Shown here: in pieces, positions 8,939 through 16,349 of the stretch
Numbering within the stretch: the first letter of the stretch is position 1
Layout: each line of letters starts with the position of its first letter
NCBI GenBank assembly: GCA_035308025.1
Contig: DATGHL010000029.1
Location: forward strand, 62,001 to 126,000
Reading direction: 5' to 3'
Length of the DNA stretch: 64,000 bases
From: Candidatus Binataceae bacterium
Lineage (GTDB): Bacteria > Desulfobacterota > Binatia > Binatales > Binataceae
Notes under the pieces: model-generated
Told to the model about the DNA's origin: nothing
Seen by the model: only the letters and a program-made list of their open reading frames with translations
The model's database searches: none
Position numbers and translations under genes: made by a program

Positions 8939-9364
8939 TCATCCGGCGCTCGAGTCGGTAGCCGAACGTTTGGCCGCGATCGCGATTTGATCTGCGCCGG
9001 CGGCTTTAGCGATGTCGAGGATGCGCACCATGTCGCCGAGCAGCACCGTGCGATCGCCCTGAAAAATCACAATTTTCGCGTCGACTCGTCCGAGCGCCTC
9101 GTGGAGCGCTGCTTCGAATTCCCGCTCGGGCACGTCCTTGGAGTTGACGAAAAGCTCGTGGTTCGCGGTGTAGGTGACGATCACACCCTTGTTCTCGGGC
9201 GTGGTCTCCTCGGCCGAGGGCAGGTCTACATGGGTCGCTGATTCCACCGCCACCGAGGCGGTCACCATAAAGATGATCAAGAGGACGAGGAAAATATCCG
9301 TCAGCGGCGTGATGTTGATCTCCCAGAACATCCCGCCCTGGCGACCCGGCGTACTAATTGCCAA
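8939..9364 (-). CDS. exbD: ExbD/TolR-family proton-channel protein (first ExbD copy)
   Basis: The 141-residue protein is a normal-length ExbD with one TM helix in INITPLTDIFLVLLIIFMV (Asp23 is the conserved proton-transfer residue) and a periplasmic domain with VTYTANHELFVN and GDMVRILDIAKAAGADQIAI. The start is a TTG at 9364 that overlaps the exbB stop; GGGAGAG lies six bases upstream. It pairs with the ExbB protein encoded just before it. Two different ExbD copies beside one ExbB may form a hetero-oligomer or serve two partners. Confidence 0.9.
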   Translation of the reverse strand: MAISTPGRQGGMFWEINITPLTDIFLVLLIIFMVTASVAVESATHVDLPSAEETTPENKGVIVTYTANHELFVNSKDVPEREFEAALHEALGRVDAKIVIFQGDRTVLLGDMVRILDIAKAAGADQIAIAAKRSATDSSAG

Positions 9365-9995
9365 CGGCGGCTCTCCCGGCGATAGCGGCGTCGATCAGCC
9401 GGGCCGCACAAATATGGATGGTCGCGTTAATCCGCTCGATCTTCTGCGAAAAATAATTGTAGAAAATGACCGCGATGATCGCGACCACCAGCCCCAGCGC
9501 GGTCGAGATCAGCGCCTCCGAGATGCCTGCGGCGACCACCGAAAAACCGCCGGTTCCCATCACCGCCATCGATTGGAAGGCGACCAGAATTCCGACCACC
9601 GTGCCGAACAGGCCGATGAACGGCGCCGACGCCCCCGAAGTCGCGAGCACCCAGATCATGCCGCGCAGTTGCTGGAGTTCGGCGAAGCGCCGTTCCTCGT
9701 CAATTTCTTCAAGGCGCGGGCGGTCGGCGGATTGCGCCTCCGTCACCAGTTCGTGGAAAATGCGCTCGCCCGCGCTGCGACGGCCTTTCAGATGATCGAG
9801 CGCGGCGCCGAATTTACCTTGCTTGAGCGGTCCAATCATCTGCTCGGCGCTGCGTCGCGCCCGCGTCATCACGCCCGCCAGCGCCCACACTCGTTCCAAA
9901 ATTATGGTTACGCAAACGACCGAGATGATCAGCAGAGGATAGGTCGCGTACCACCCCTGCTGAATCATCGCGAAGATATTGAACTGATTCTGCAT
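9354..9995 (-). CDS. exbB: ExbB/TolQ/MotA-family proton channel
   Basis: From the ATG at 9995 this is 213 residues with three TM segments: near residues 16-35, then in the APFIGLFGTVVGILVAF region, then in STALGLVVAIIAVIFY. The motif GASAPFIGLFGTVVGI is the family signature. ExbB forms the pentameric channel that energises TonB-like proteins. An open frame runs up to 10133, but that extension is not ExbB-like. AGGGCGG lies upstream of the ATG at 9995, so I chose that start. It is the first gene of the exbB-exbD-exbD-vWA operon. Confidence 0.92.
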   Translation of the reverse strand: MQNQFNIFAMIQQGWYATYPLLIISVVCVTIILERVWALAGVMTRARRSAEQMIGPLKQGKFGAALDHLKGRRSAGERIFHELVTEAQSADRPRLEEIDEERRFAELQQLRGMIWVLATSGASAPFIGLFGTVVGILVAFQSMAVMGTGGFSVVAAGISEALISTALGLVVAIIAVIFYNYFSQKIERINATIHICAARLIDAAIAGRAAVGN

Positions 9996-10429
9996 CGCTA
10001 ATCCGCCCTGAAAGTTGCGCCTGAAGTTATGCCTGAACCATATCGCCCGAGCCGTTATGCATGATCGTTGCCACGGAACCGGCACTGAACAGGTATTCAG
10101 AGTAAGCTCTAGTGCCAAGAAACCGCGCCTCATGTCAAGAATATCCTTCGTTGCATTTTCTCGGCAACGATCGATTTGCGCCGAATATGACGTGGTTTCG
10201 CCGCTTTTGGTCGGGCACCGGACGCGACCTGATCGGGTTTAGCAACCACGGCCGTAGCTGCTACGGAAGCACCACACTGGAGTGAAGGCGGACACTGGCT
10301 GGACGCCGATTGGCGCTTTGAGGCACGATGAGCCAGCCGATCGCAGCGGACGCGGCGCTCCAGCGTGCGATGAAAGCGACGCCGCAAGCCGCGGAGCGTC
10401 AATTACGGCGGCTGGATGGTGGGGCCTTG
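9996..10429. other. Divergent intergenic region between exbB operon and NHL lipoprotein gene
   Basis: These 434 bases separate two divergently read genes and should hold both promoters. On the minus strand a TTGACA (10138-10133) is present but has no convincing -10 at 17 bp. A 6-bp inverted repeat GGCACT/AGTGCC spans 10081-10116 and encloses CTGAA/TTCAG. A compact hairpin CCGTAG-CTG-CTACGG lies at 10252-10266. No gene or known riboswitch is recognised. Confidence 0.4.
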
Positions 10430-11380
10430 ATGCTGGTGGCGTACATGCGATGCTCTCTCTCGACCATGCTGTTGCTGATGTTTGCCGTCAGCGCCGGCGG
10501 ATGTTCCCGCGGCGGCGATAACGGTGGCGCGGCGGATCAACGGCTGTTCGTGACAGCGCCGGCGGACCATACGATCGCGGTTTACGCTAACGGCGCGAGT
10601 GGTTCAGCGGCGCCGCTCCAGCTAATCAAAGAAGCTGCGACCGATCGCCCAGTCGCGGCGGCGGTCGATTTGGTGGGTGGTCTGTTTGTCGCCAACGCCA
10701 ATGGCAATGTGCGGGTTTTTATGCCCAAACCCACCGGCGAATACGATTTCCTCAAAAGCTTCGAGGGACCCAACACCCGCATCGCGCATCCGGTGGCGAT
10801 CGCGGTGAGTCCGGCGGGCAGCTTTTACGTCGCGGACGCGGGCGACGGCCATGGGCGGGTCGAATGGTTCTCGGGCGGTGCGAGCGGTGATATTTACGTG
10901 GATCGGGTGATTGAGGGGCCACGCAGCGGGATCACCACGCCGAGCGGTCTGGCGGTCGACGGTTCACAGCGAGCCTTCGTGGCCGATCGGTCGTCGCACC
11001 GGGTGCTCGTCTTCGCGGCTGACGCCAATGGAGACGCCGCGCCGGTTGGGGTGATCGATGGGTTGCAAGCGCCAAGCCAGGTTGCCGTGGACGATGCGCT
11101 GAACGTTTATGTCGCCGACGACGCGGATAGCTCCGTCGTGGTATTTAGCAACAACGGGCCCGCAAGCTGGTCGCGCACTGCAACGATCACCAGCGATGCG
11201 CTGAAGCGGCCGGCCGGCGTGGCCGTCGATCAGGATGGCCGGATCGCGGTGGCCGCCGCCGATGGGATTCTATTCTTCCCGGGTAACGCGAACGGCAGGG
11301 TCGCTCCCGCATTAAGCCTGGCGGCTCCGGCGCCAACGCAGCCCGCGGGAATCTGTTTTTCATCGACGGCGAACCCATAG
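10430..11380 (+). CDS. NHL/beta-propeller repeat lipoprotein
   Basis: The 316-residue protein starts at the ATG at 10430, preceded by GGTGGGG. The open frame extends upstream, but that part is not signal-like. A signal ending in AVSAGGC (Cys25) predicts a lipoprotein, although Gly at -1 and -2 makes the lipobox weak. The rest is a series of NHL-type blades with repeats such as PSGLAVDGSQRAFVADRSS, PSQVAVDDALNVYVADD and PAGVAVDQDGRIAVA. NHL propellers usually bind proteins or ligands and are non-enzymatic. It is divergent from the exbB operon and lies 30 bp before a CoA-transferase gene; a functional link to either is not shown. Confidence 0.75.
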   Translation: MLVAYMRCSLSTMLLLMFAVSAGGCSRGGDNGGAADQRLFVTAPADHTIAVYANGASGSAAPLQLIKEAATDRPVAAAVDLVGGLFVANANGNVRVFMPKPTGEYDFLKSFEGPNTRIAHPVAIAVSPAGSFYVADAGDGHGRVEWFSGGASGDIYVDRVIEGPRSGITTPSGLAVDGSQRAFVADRSSHRVLVFAADANGDAAPVGVIDGLQAPSQVAVDDALNVYVADDADSSVVVFSNNGPASWSRTATITSDALKRPAGVAVDQDGRIAVAAADGILFFPGNANGRVAPALSLAAPAPTQPAGICFSSTANP

Positions 11381-11410
11381 CCGTTAAGCTCACACAGGGA
11401 GGTCATGCCG

Positions 11411-13837
11411 ATGGCGGGACCACTGACGCAAGCAACCCGCGTACTAGACTTGTCGGAGCGCTCGCCGGCCGCCGCGATCGCCGCGATGGTGCTTGCCGAT
11501 CTCGGCGCGGAGGTGATTCGGGTCGAACCGCCCGGAGGAGATCCGCTCCGCGCACTATCCGGTGCGCGCGTCTGGTTGCGCGGACAGCGGAGTGTCGTTG
11601 TAGGCGATGCCGAGATGCGCAGCGGCGCATGGTTGGCGCTGCGCGATTCGGCCGACGTGATTATCGACACCGCGCATCCCTGGATCGACAAGCCGACAGG
11701 ATTGCTTGACGGCGCCACGCCGGGGCCCCGGCAAATTCTCGCCGTTCTTAGCGCCTATCCGCGGACGATCGCAGAGCTCGCGCACGCGGGCAGCGGGCTT
11801 AATCCTCCAGTGTGCGGCGAGCTGATTGAGGCGCAATACGGGATGCAAAATTTCCAGCAGGGAGTGCGGCCAGAGGGACCGCATTTTCTCGGCTGGCCGC
11901 ACGCGATATACGGCGCAGCGTGGATGCTCCAGATCGGCATCCTGGGCGCGCTCTACCATCGTGCTCGCAGCGGCGAGGGCCAGACCGTAACGACCTCGCT
12001 GCTCGACGGCGCGGCTATCCTCAGCAACGCGCGCTGGCTCGGCGGCAAAAACTTAGGCCCGATGCTACTGACCGGCAGCCGAATCACCACCCGCCCGAGC
12101 AATCTGCGCCTGATTGTCGGGCTCTTCCAGTGTTCGGACGGCTACTGGATTCAGGTTCACACCGGGCCGCGCGGCGCTTTCGACCGCATGCTCAAGGTGG
12201 TCGGACGCGAGGATCTGATTGTCGAAAATGCGGGCGTCCATATTCTCGCGACGCCGCTCGCGCCCGCCGTCGTCGCCGATTTGTGGGGCTATCTTGACGA
12301 CTTCTTTAAGACCAAACCGTCCAGCCATTGGTGCGAGGCGCTCGCACAGGCCGATGTCTGTTGCATGCCCGCGCTCAAACCCGGCGAGGCGCTCTGGCTG
12401 GAGCAGATGGAGGCGAACGGTCTGGTCGATATTGCTGCCGACGGCGCGCGGATGCTCGGCCGGCTCGCGAAGTATAGCCGCAGCACGATCGAGCTCCGGC
12501 GCGAAGCGCCGTCGTGCGGGCAGGACAACGCGACGCTGCTAACTGATCGGGGCGCGGCTGCCAATGGCGCGAAACCTGCCATCGTCTCAAGCGTTGCGCG
12601 CAAGATCGCGACAGCCGATAGTCCGGCGATCGGGCCGCTCGATGGAATCCTGGTTCTCGACTTTGGCGCCTATATGGCCGGACCTTTCGCCAATCGGCTC
12701 TTCGCCGATCTCGGAGCGCGCGTGATCAAGGTTGAGGAGTACGGCGGCGATCCGATGCGCGGTCCGCAACTGGGTTCGTTCCTCGGGGTGCAGCGCGGCA
12801 AGGAGAGTATCGCGGTGGATCTGAAATCCAGCGAAGGGCGGCGCATCGCCCACGATCTCGCCCGCCGCGCCGACGTGGTCCATCACAATCTCCGCGCGGG
12901 CGCGATGGAGCGTCTCGGCGTCGGCTGGGAGGATCTGCGCACGCTCAATCCCCGTCTGATCTATTGTCATTCTTCCGGCTACGGAAATGCGGGCCCGTGG
13001 GCCAAGTTGCCGACCTTCGAGCCCCTGCACTCGGCGCTGACCGGGATGCTGGTGCGCACCGGCGGCGACGGCAATCCGCCCGACCACTATCTGACGCACA
13101 TGGACTATGGCTGCGGGCTGACCTCCTGCGCGATGGTGCTGGCGGCGCTGGTCGAGCGCGAGCAGAGCGGTGTCGGCCAGTACCTGGAAGTTCCGCAAAC
13201 CGGCGCCGGCCTGTTCGCGATGTCGGACGTGCACGGTTCCGCTCAACGCAAGGTCGAAACCTTTCCGCTCGATCGCGAGCAGCGTGGGCACTCGCCGGCC
13301 AATGCGCTTTATCGCACCGCCGACGGCTGGGTCGTGATCGCTTGCTATAGCGAACGTGAGTGGCTCGGCGTGTGCCGTGCGCTTGGGCTCGACCTCGCCC
13401 GCTGGCCGAGTTACGTAGAGACGCGCCAACAGCGCCTTGAGGCAAGTCCGTCGGCGACGCTCATCGAGTCGGCGATGTCGACGCTCAGCACGGCGTCGGC
13501 TCTACGCCGCCTGCGCGCCGAGCAGGTTCCAGCGGCGTCGCCTGCGCCGTTCACTCCCGCCGAGATAAACAGCGAGCCAACGCTGACCTCGCGTGGCGTG
13601 ATCGTGACCGAGGAGCACTTCGACGCGGGCGAAGTTACCGAGGTCGGGCATACGGTGCGTTTCAGTAATGCGAATCGTTGGAATCTCCGTGCCGCGCCGG
13701 TTACCGGTCAACATAGCGTCGCGATTCTGCGCGAGCTCGGCCGCGGCGAGGCCGAAATCGCCCACTTGGTCGAGCGCAAAATCGTCAATGCGGGGCGGGT
13801 TGCCCAGGCAAGTCCGGAACTGACCAAGCCGGCCTAG
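11411..13837 (+). CDS. Class III (CaiB/BaiF) CoA-transferase, two fused domains
   Basis: About 808 residues, made of two head-to-tail family III CoA-transferase domains. The second domain (about 412-800) has the start motif ILVLDFGAYMAGPF, then ADVVHHNLRAGAMERLG, and Asp565 in THMDYGCG, which aligns by eye with the catalytic Asp of formyl-CoA transferase. In the first domain the same position is His164 (in GWPHAIYG), so that half is probably not catalytic. These enzymes move CoA between carboxylic acids in the catabolism of carnitine, bile acids, aromatics or steroids. AGGGAGG ends eight bases before the ATG at 11411, which I prefer to the ATG at 11405. The substrate is unknown. Confidence 0.87.
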   Translation: MAGPLTQATRVLDLSERSPAAAIAAMVLADLGAEVIRVEPPGGDPLRALSGARVWLRGQRSVVVGDAEMRSGAWLALRDSADVIIDTAHPWIDKPTGLLDGATPGPRQILAVLSAYPRTIAELAHAGSGLNPPVCGELIEAQYGMQNFQQGVRPEGPHFLGWPHAIYGAAWMLQIGILGALYHRARSGEGQTVTTSLLDGAAILSNARWLGGKNLGPMLLTGSRITTRPSNLRLIVGLFQCSDGYWIQVHTGPRGAFDRMLKVVGREDLIVENAGVHILATPLAPAVVADLWGYLDDFFKTKPSSHWCEALAQADVCCMPALKPGEALWLEQMEANGLVDIAADGARMLGRLAKYSRSTIELRREAPSCGQDNATLLTDRGAAANGAKPAIVSSVARKIATADSPAIGPLDGILVLDFGAYMAGPFANRLFADLGARVIKVEEYGGDPMRGPQLGSFLGVQRGKESIAVDLKSSEGRRIAHDLARRADVVHHNLRAGAMERLGVGWEDLRTLNPRLIYCHSSGYGNAGPWAKLPTFEPLHSALTGMLVRTGGDGNPPDHYLTHMDYGCGLTSCAMVLAALVEREQSGVGQYLEVPQTGAGLFAMSDVHGSAQRKVETFPLDREQRGHSPANALYRTADGWVVIACYSEREWLGVCRALGLDLARWPSYVETRQQRLEASPSATLIESAMSTLSTASALRRLRAEQVPAASPAPFTPAEINSEPTLTSRGVIVTEEHFDAGEVTEVGHTVRFSNANRWNLRAAPVTGQHSVAILRELGRGEAEIAHLVERKIVNAGRVAQASPELTKPA

Positions 13838-13925
13838 AGCTTCGCTTCTTATGCCGGGCCGCGACTGTGCCAATTTGGGACTCTCGCACGCGGCGGAGTA
13901 AGCGATGAAGGTTAACGAAAAAATG

Positions 13926-13958
13926 TTGACTATGCATACCGACTGGGTATTGCATAAT
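13926..13958 (+). promoter_or_regulatory. Candidate promoter/operator upstream of the lytic transglycosylase gene
   Basis: TTGACT (13926-13931) resembles a -35 box, and TGCATAAT ends at 13958, but the spacing to CATAAT is 21 bp, longer than usual. The same stretch holds an imperfect inverted repeat TGCATACC / GGTATTGCA, which could be an operator. It lies about 90 bp before the gene start in an AT-richer patch. Confidence 0.3.
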
Positions 13959-14044
13959 GGGATGGCTTATCCTCAGCCGAGGGCATCATCGATACTGGGG
14001 AAGGCAGCGTCACGTCTGGCGAGTTGAACGAGGGGATGGGGATT

Positions 14045-15142
14045 ATGTGGGGGAAATTAGCGCGGGTCGCCGCCGCGGCGCTGCTGCTGCTTGTCTGTGT
14101 CTATGGGCGCAGTTTTGCCGGGGCCGAGCTCTCCTTTCCGCGCCCAGTTGCCATCGAGCCGAACGTCAAGTTCTGGGTCGACGTTTTCAGCAGTTATGGC
14201 GAACGCGATTTTGTCATTCACGATCGCGACAACCTTTGGCGCGTCTACCAGGTGATGCATATCCCCGGCGACGGGACACCGCCGCGTGACGAAACCGAGG
14301 CGATCGGCGATTATCTCAAGGTCAAGTACGCCAACATTCTTAATCATCTGGCGACGGGTCAGGCGCCGGCGAGTCCCGAGGAGCGGCGCGTAGCGGCTTT
14401 GTTTCAAGGGGAACCGCTTGCGGCCTACGCCCTCGCCGCGCAAAACCTGCGGGTCCAGCAAGGCCTGCGCGAGCGCTTTCAGGAGGGCTTGCTGCGCAGT
14501 CGCTATTATCGCCCGACGATGGAGCGGATCTTCCGCGCAGCCGGTTTGCCGCCGGAACTCGTGACGCTGGCGGAGGTCGAGTCGGGCTTCTATAGCCGCG
14601 CCAAATCGGGCGCCGGCGCCGTCGGGATCTGGCAGTTCACGCGCAGCACCGGGCGTGAGTACATGCGGATTACCCGCTACCACGATGATCGGCTGAATCC
14701 GACGACCGAGACCGCGGCGGCCGCGAAACTTCTGCGCTCGAACTACGAGGAACTCGGCAATTGGCCACTCGCAATCACCGCCTACAACTATGGCACCGGC
14801 GGGATGGCGGAAGCGTCGAGCGAGTTTCACGGCGACTATGCGCAGATCCAACGCAACTATGCGGGCACGCACTTTGGTTTCGCTTCAAAGAACTACTACC
14901 CCGAGTTTCTCGCCGCCCTCCAAGTCCATCGTTACGAGGATCAGTATTTTCCCGGACTGAAATATGCCAACGCGCCGGCGCCGCCTCCGGTAAAAACCGA
15001 TTTCGCGCCGCGGCGACTCGCCAGACGCAGTCATGGCGTCCATCACACTGCGGCCCATTATGCCCGCAACTCGCAAACGCACCGGGTTTCAGTCCGTCAT
15101 CCGCATCGGGGCCGCCGGAGCGGCGTCCGTACGGTGGCGTGA
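14045..15142 (+). CDS. Lytic transglycosylase (SLT/MltD-like), exported
   Basis: The predicted 365-residue protein begins with a signal peptide (VAAAALLLLVCVYG). A helical region precedes the SLT domain, which has catalytic Glu179 in LAEVESGF, then GAVGIWQFTRSTG, then the NYGTGG motif of MltD-type enzymes. It should cleave peptidoglycan glycan strands to 1,6-anhydro products in the periplasm. Three in-frame starts exist (TTG 14024, ATG 14036, ATG 14045); the last has GGGG at a workable distance and begins directly with the signal. MltD LysM repeats are absent, and the C-terminus is instead a basic, His/Arg-rich tail of about 45 residues. Confidence 0.85.
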   Translation: MWGKLARVAAAALLLLVCVYGRSFAGAELSFPRPVAIEPNVKFWVDVFSSYGERDFVIHDRDNLWRVYQVMHIPGDGTPPRDETEAIGDYLKVKYANILNHLATGQAPASPEERRVAALFQGEPLAAYALAAQNLRVQQGLRERFQEGLLRSRYYRPTMERIFRAAGLPPELVTLAEVESGFYSRAKSGAGAVGIWQFTRSTGREYMRITRYHDDRLNPTTETAAAAKLLRSNYEELGNWPLAITAYNYGTGGMAEASSEFHGDYAQIQRNYAGTHFGFASKNYYPEFLAALQVHRYEDQYFPGLKYANAPAPPPVKTDFAPRRLARRSHGVHHTAAHYARNSQTHRVSVRHPHRGRRSGVRTVA

Positions 15143-15157
15143 GTGACGCTCGTGCCG

Positions 15158-15174
15158 CGCGCAACAATTGCGCG
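15158..15174. terminator. Short hairpin between convergent transglycosylase and cupin genes
   Basis: CGCGCAA-CAA-TTGCGCG forms a perfect 7-bp stem with a three-base loop 16 bp after the transglycosylase stop. It sits between convergent genes, where a terminator is expected, but no clear T-run follows on either strand. Confidence 0.35.
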
Positions 15175-15207
15175 GAGCAAGCACGCCTGCGATCGGTTCA
15201 GAGATTT

Positions 15208-15540
15208 TTAATCGCCCAAATCAGCCTGCCGAAAGAAAGATACAAGTATTGCCACATCAGGATCGCCCTGGACGCTGTGAACAACATGCGCCTCAACCGG
15301 CACGAGGACACCTGGAAGCAGCACGTGCTCCTCACCCGCCAGGCGAAGGAGTCCCTTCCCTAGCAGTCCTTGAATCGTGATCGGCACCCGCGCCGAATGA
15401 TCTGCCAGCAGCCCGCCTCGCCGCAAACGGATAATTACGAGCTTCCGCCATCGGTCGGCAAGTAGGGTCTGGACCTCGCGATCCTTTCCGATGCCGATTT
15501 CGTTAGGTAGAACAAGCTCAATCGTATTAATACGTCCCAC
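15208..15540 (-). CDS. Small cupin-domain protein
   Basis: This 110-residue protein starts at GTG with GGAGAACGGAAG just upstream. The middle and end look like a single small cupin barrel: ADHSARVPITIQ, then GLLRLAGEEHVLLPG, then AHVVHSVQGDPDVAILVSFF, with possible metal-binding His residues in DHSA and HVVHS. Small cupins bind a metal and serve as enzymes or sensors, and the sequence does not say which. It is codirectional with the GST gene upstream (53 bp) and convergent with the transglycosylase gene. Its codon use looks less GC-rich than its neighbours. Confidence 0.6.
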   Translation of the reverse strand: MGRINTIELVLPNEIGIGKDREVQTLLADRWRKLVIIRLRRGGLLADHSARVPITIQGLLGKGLLRLAGEEHVLLPGVLVPVEAHVVHSVQGDPDVAILVSFFRQADLGD

Positions 15541-15592
15541 CTTCCGTTCTCCGTCAGCGCATCGAGACGCCTGCGGCGCTCGGGCGGTGTGC

Positions 15593-16273
15593 TTAAGCCA
15601 AACCGCTCAACGAACTCGCCTCTGCGACCTTGGTGGTCGTACTGATCGCGCGGTAACTCGGCCGCGTACGCAAGCGCTCGAGATACTGCGCGACGCGCGG
15701 GAACGCGGTCAACGGCATCTGATCGAACGCCAGCACCATCGCAAGCACCATCATGGGAATATCGGCCATCGAGAATTCGCCGCAGATGAAAGCGTCGCCG
15801 GCGCCGAGCAGATTCTCGAGATAGGGCAGGTCGCGGGTGCGCAGTCCCTCGCGCCCCTGCTCCATCCGCGCCTTGTCACGCTTTTCGGGATCGCTCCAGT
15901 AAGGCATCCAGATCGGCGGCAGATTGCCGACGAGCAGCGCTTCGTCGGCGAACTGCTCGACCATCCGGATGCGCGCGCGGGCGAGCGCGTCGCCGCGCGG
16001 AATCAGTTGCGGCCACGAATAGCGGTCTTCGAGATATTCACCAATCACCGTCGAATCATAGATCGTGACGCCGCCATCCTCGATATAAGGGACTTTGCCG
16101 AGCGGATGACGCGCGGTCATCTCGGGCGGCTTTTTCCAGAGATCGCCCGGGCGCAGATTCTCGATCCGGTAGGGAATTCTTTTTTCTTCGAGCACGACCT
16201 TGGTCTTGCAGCCGTGGGTCGAGCGCAGCGTGCCCCACGGATAGTCGCGTTCGGTGGTGTAGAGCACGATCAT
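15593..16273 (-). CDS. Glutathione S-transferase family protein
   Basis: The ATG at 16273 gives 226 residues, with GGGAGG about nine bases upstream; the longer frame to 16351 lacks such support. The N-terminal thioredoxin-like domain has MIVLYTTERDY, then a cis-Pro segment HPLGKVPYIEDGG and the glutathione-binding DSTVIGEYLEDRY. The C-terminal all-helical domain contains the N-capping-type segment GEFSMADIPMMV. It should be a cytoplasmic GST that conjugates or reduces with glutathione or a similar thiol. Its 5' end is divergent from glnE, with 76 bp between the start codons. Confidence 0.88.
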   Translation of the reverse strand: MIVLYTTERDYPWGTLRSTHGCKTKVVLEEKRIPYRIENLRPGDLWKKPPEMTARHPLGKVPYIEDGGVTIYDSTVIGEYLEDRYSWPQLIPRGDALARARIRMVEQFADEALLVGNLPPIWMPYWSDPEKRDKARMEQGREGLRTRDLPYLENLLGAGDAFICGEFSMADIPMMVLAMVLAFDQMPLTAFPRVAQYLERLRTRPSYRAISTTTKVAEASSLSGLA

Positions 16274-16349
16274 GGAAGCGGCCTCCCGATGCCGGTTTTC
16301 AGGTTTCCCAATCAGGATGAGCGCGGCGTCTGCTAATGTAAATATCGCC

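Noticed and set aside
10105-10125. TGGCACTAGAGCTTAC on the minus strand upstream of exbB as a sigma-54 promoter
   Set aside because: The GG-to-GC distance does not fit the -24/-12 spacing.
15003-15363. Frameshifted LysM domain after the transglycosylase
   Set aside because: Neither other forward frame shows LysM-like motifs, so the basic tail is taken as real.
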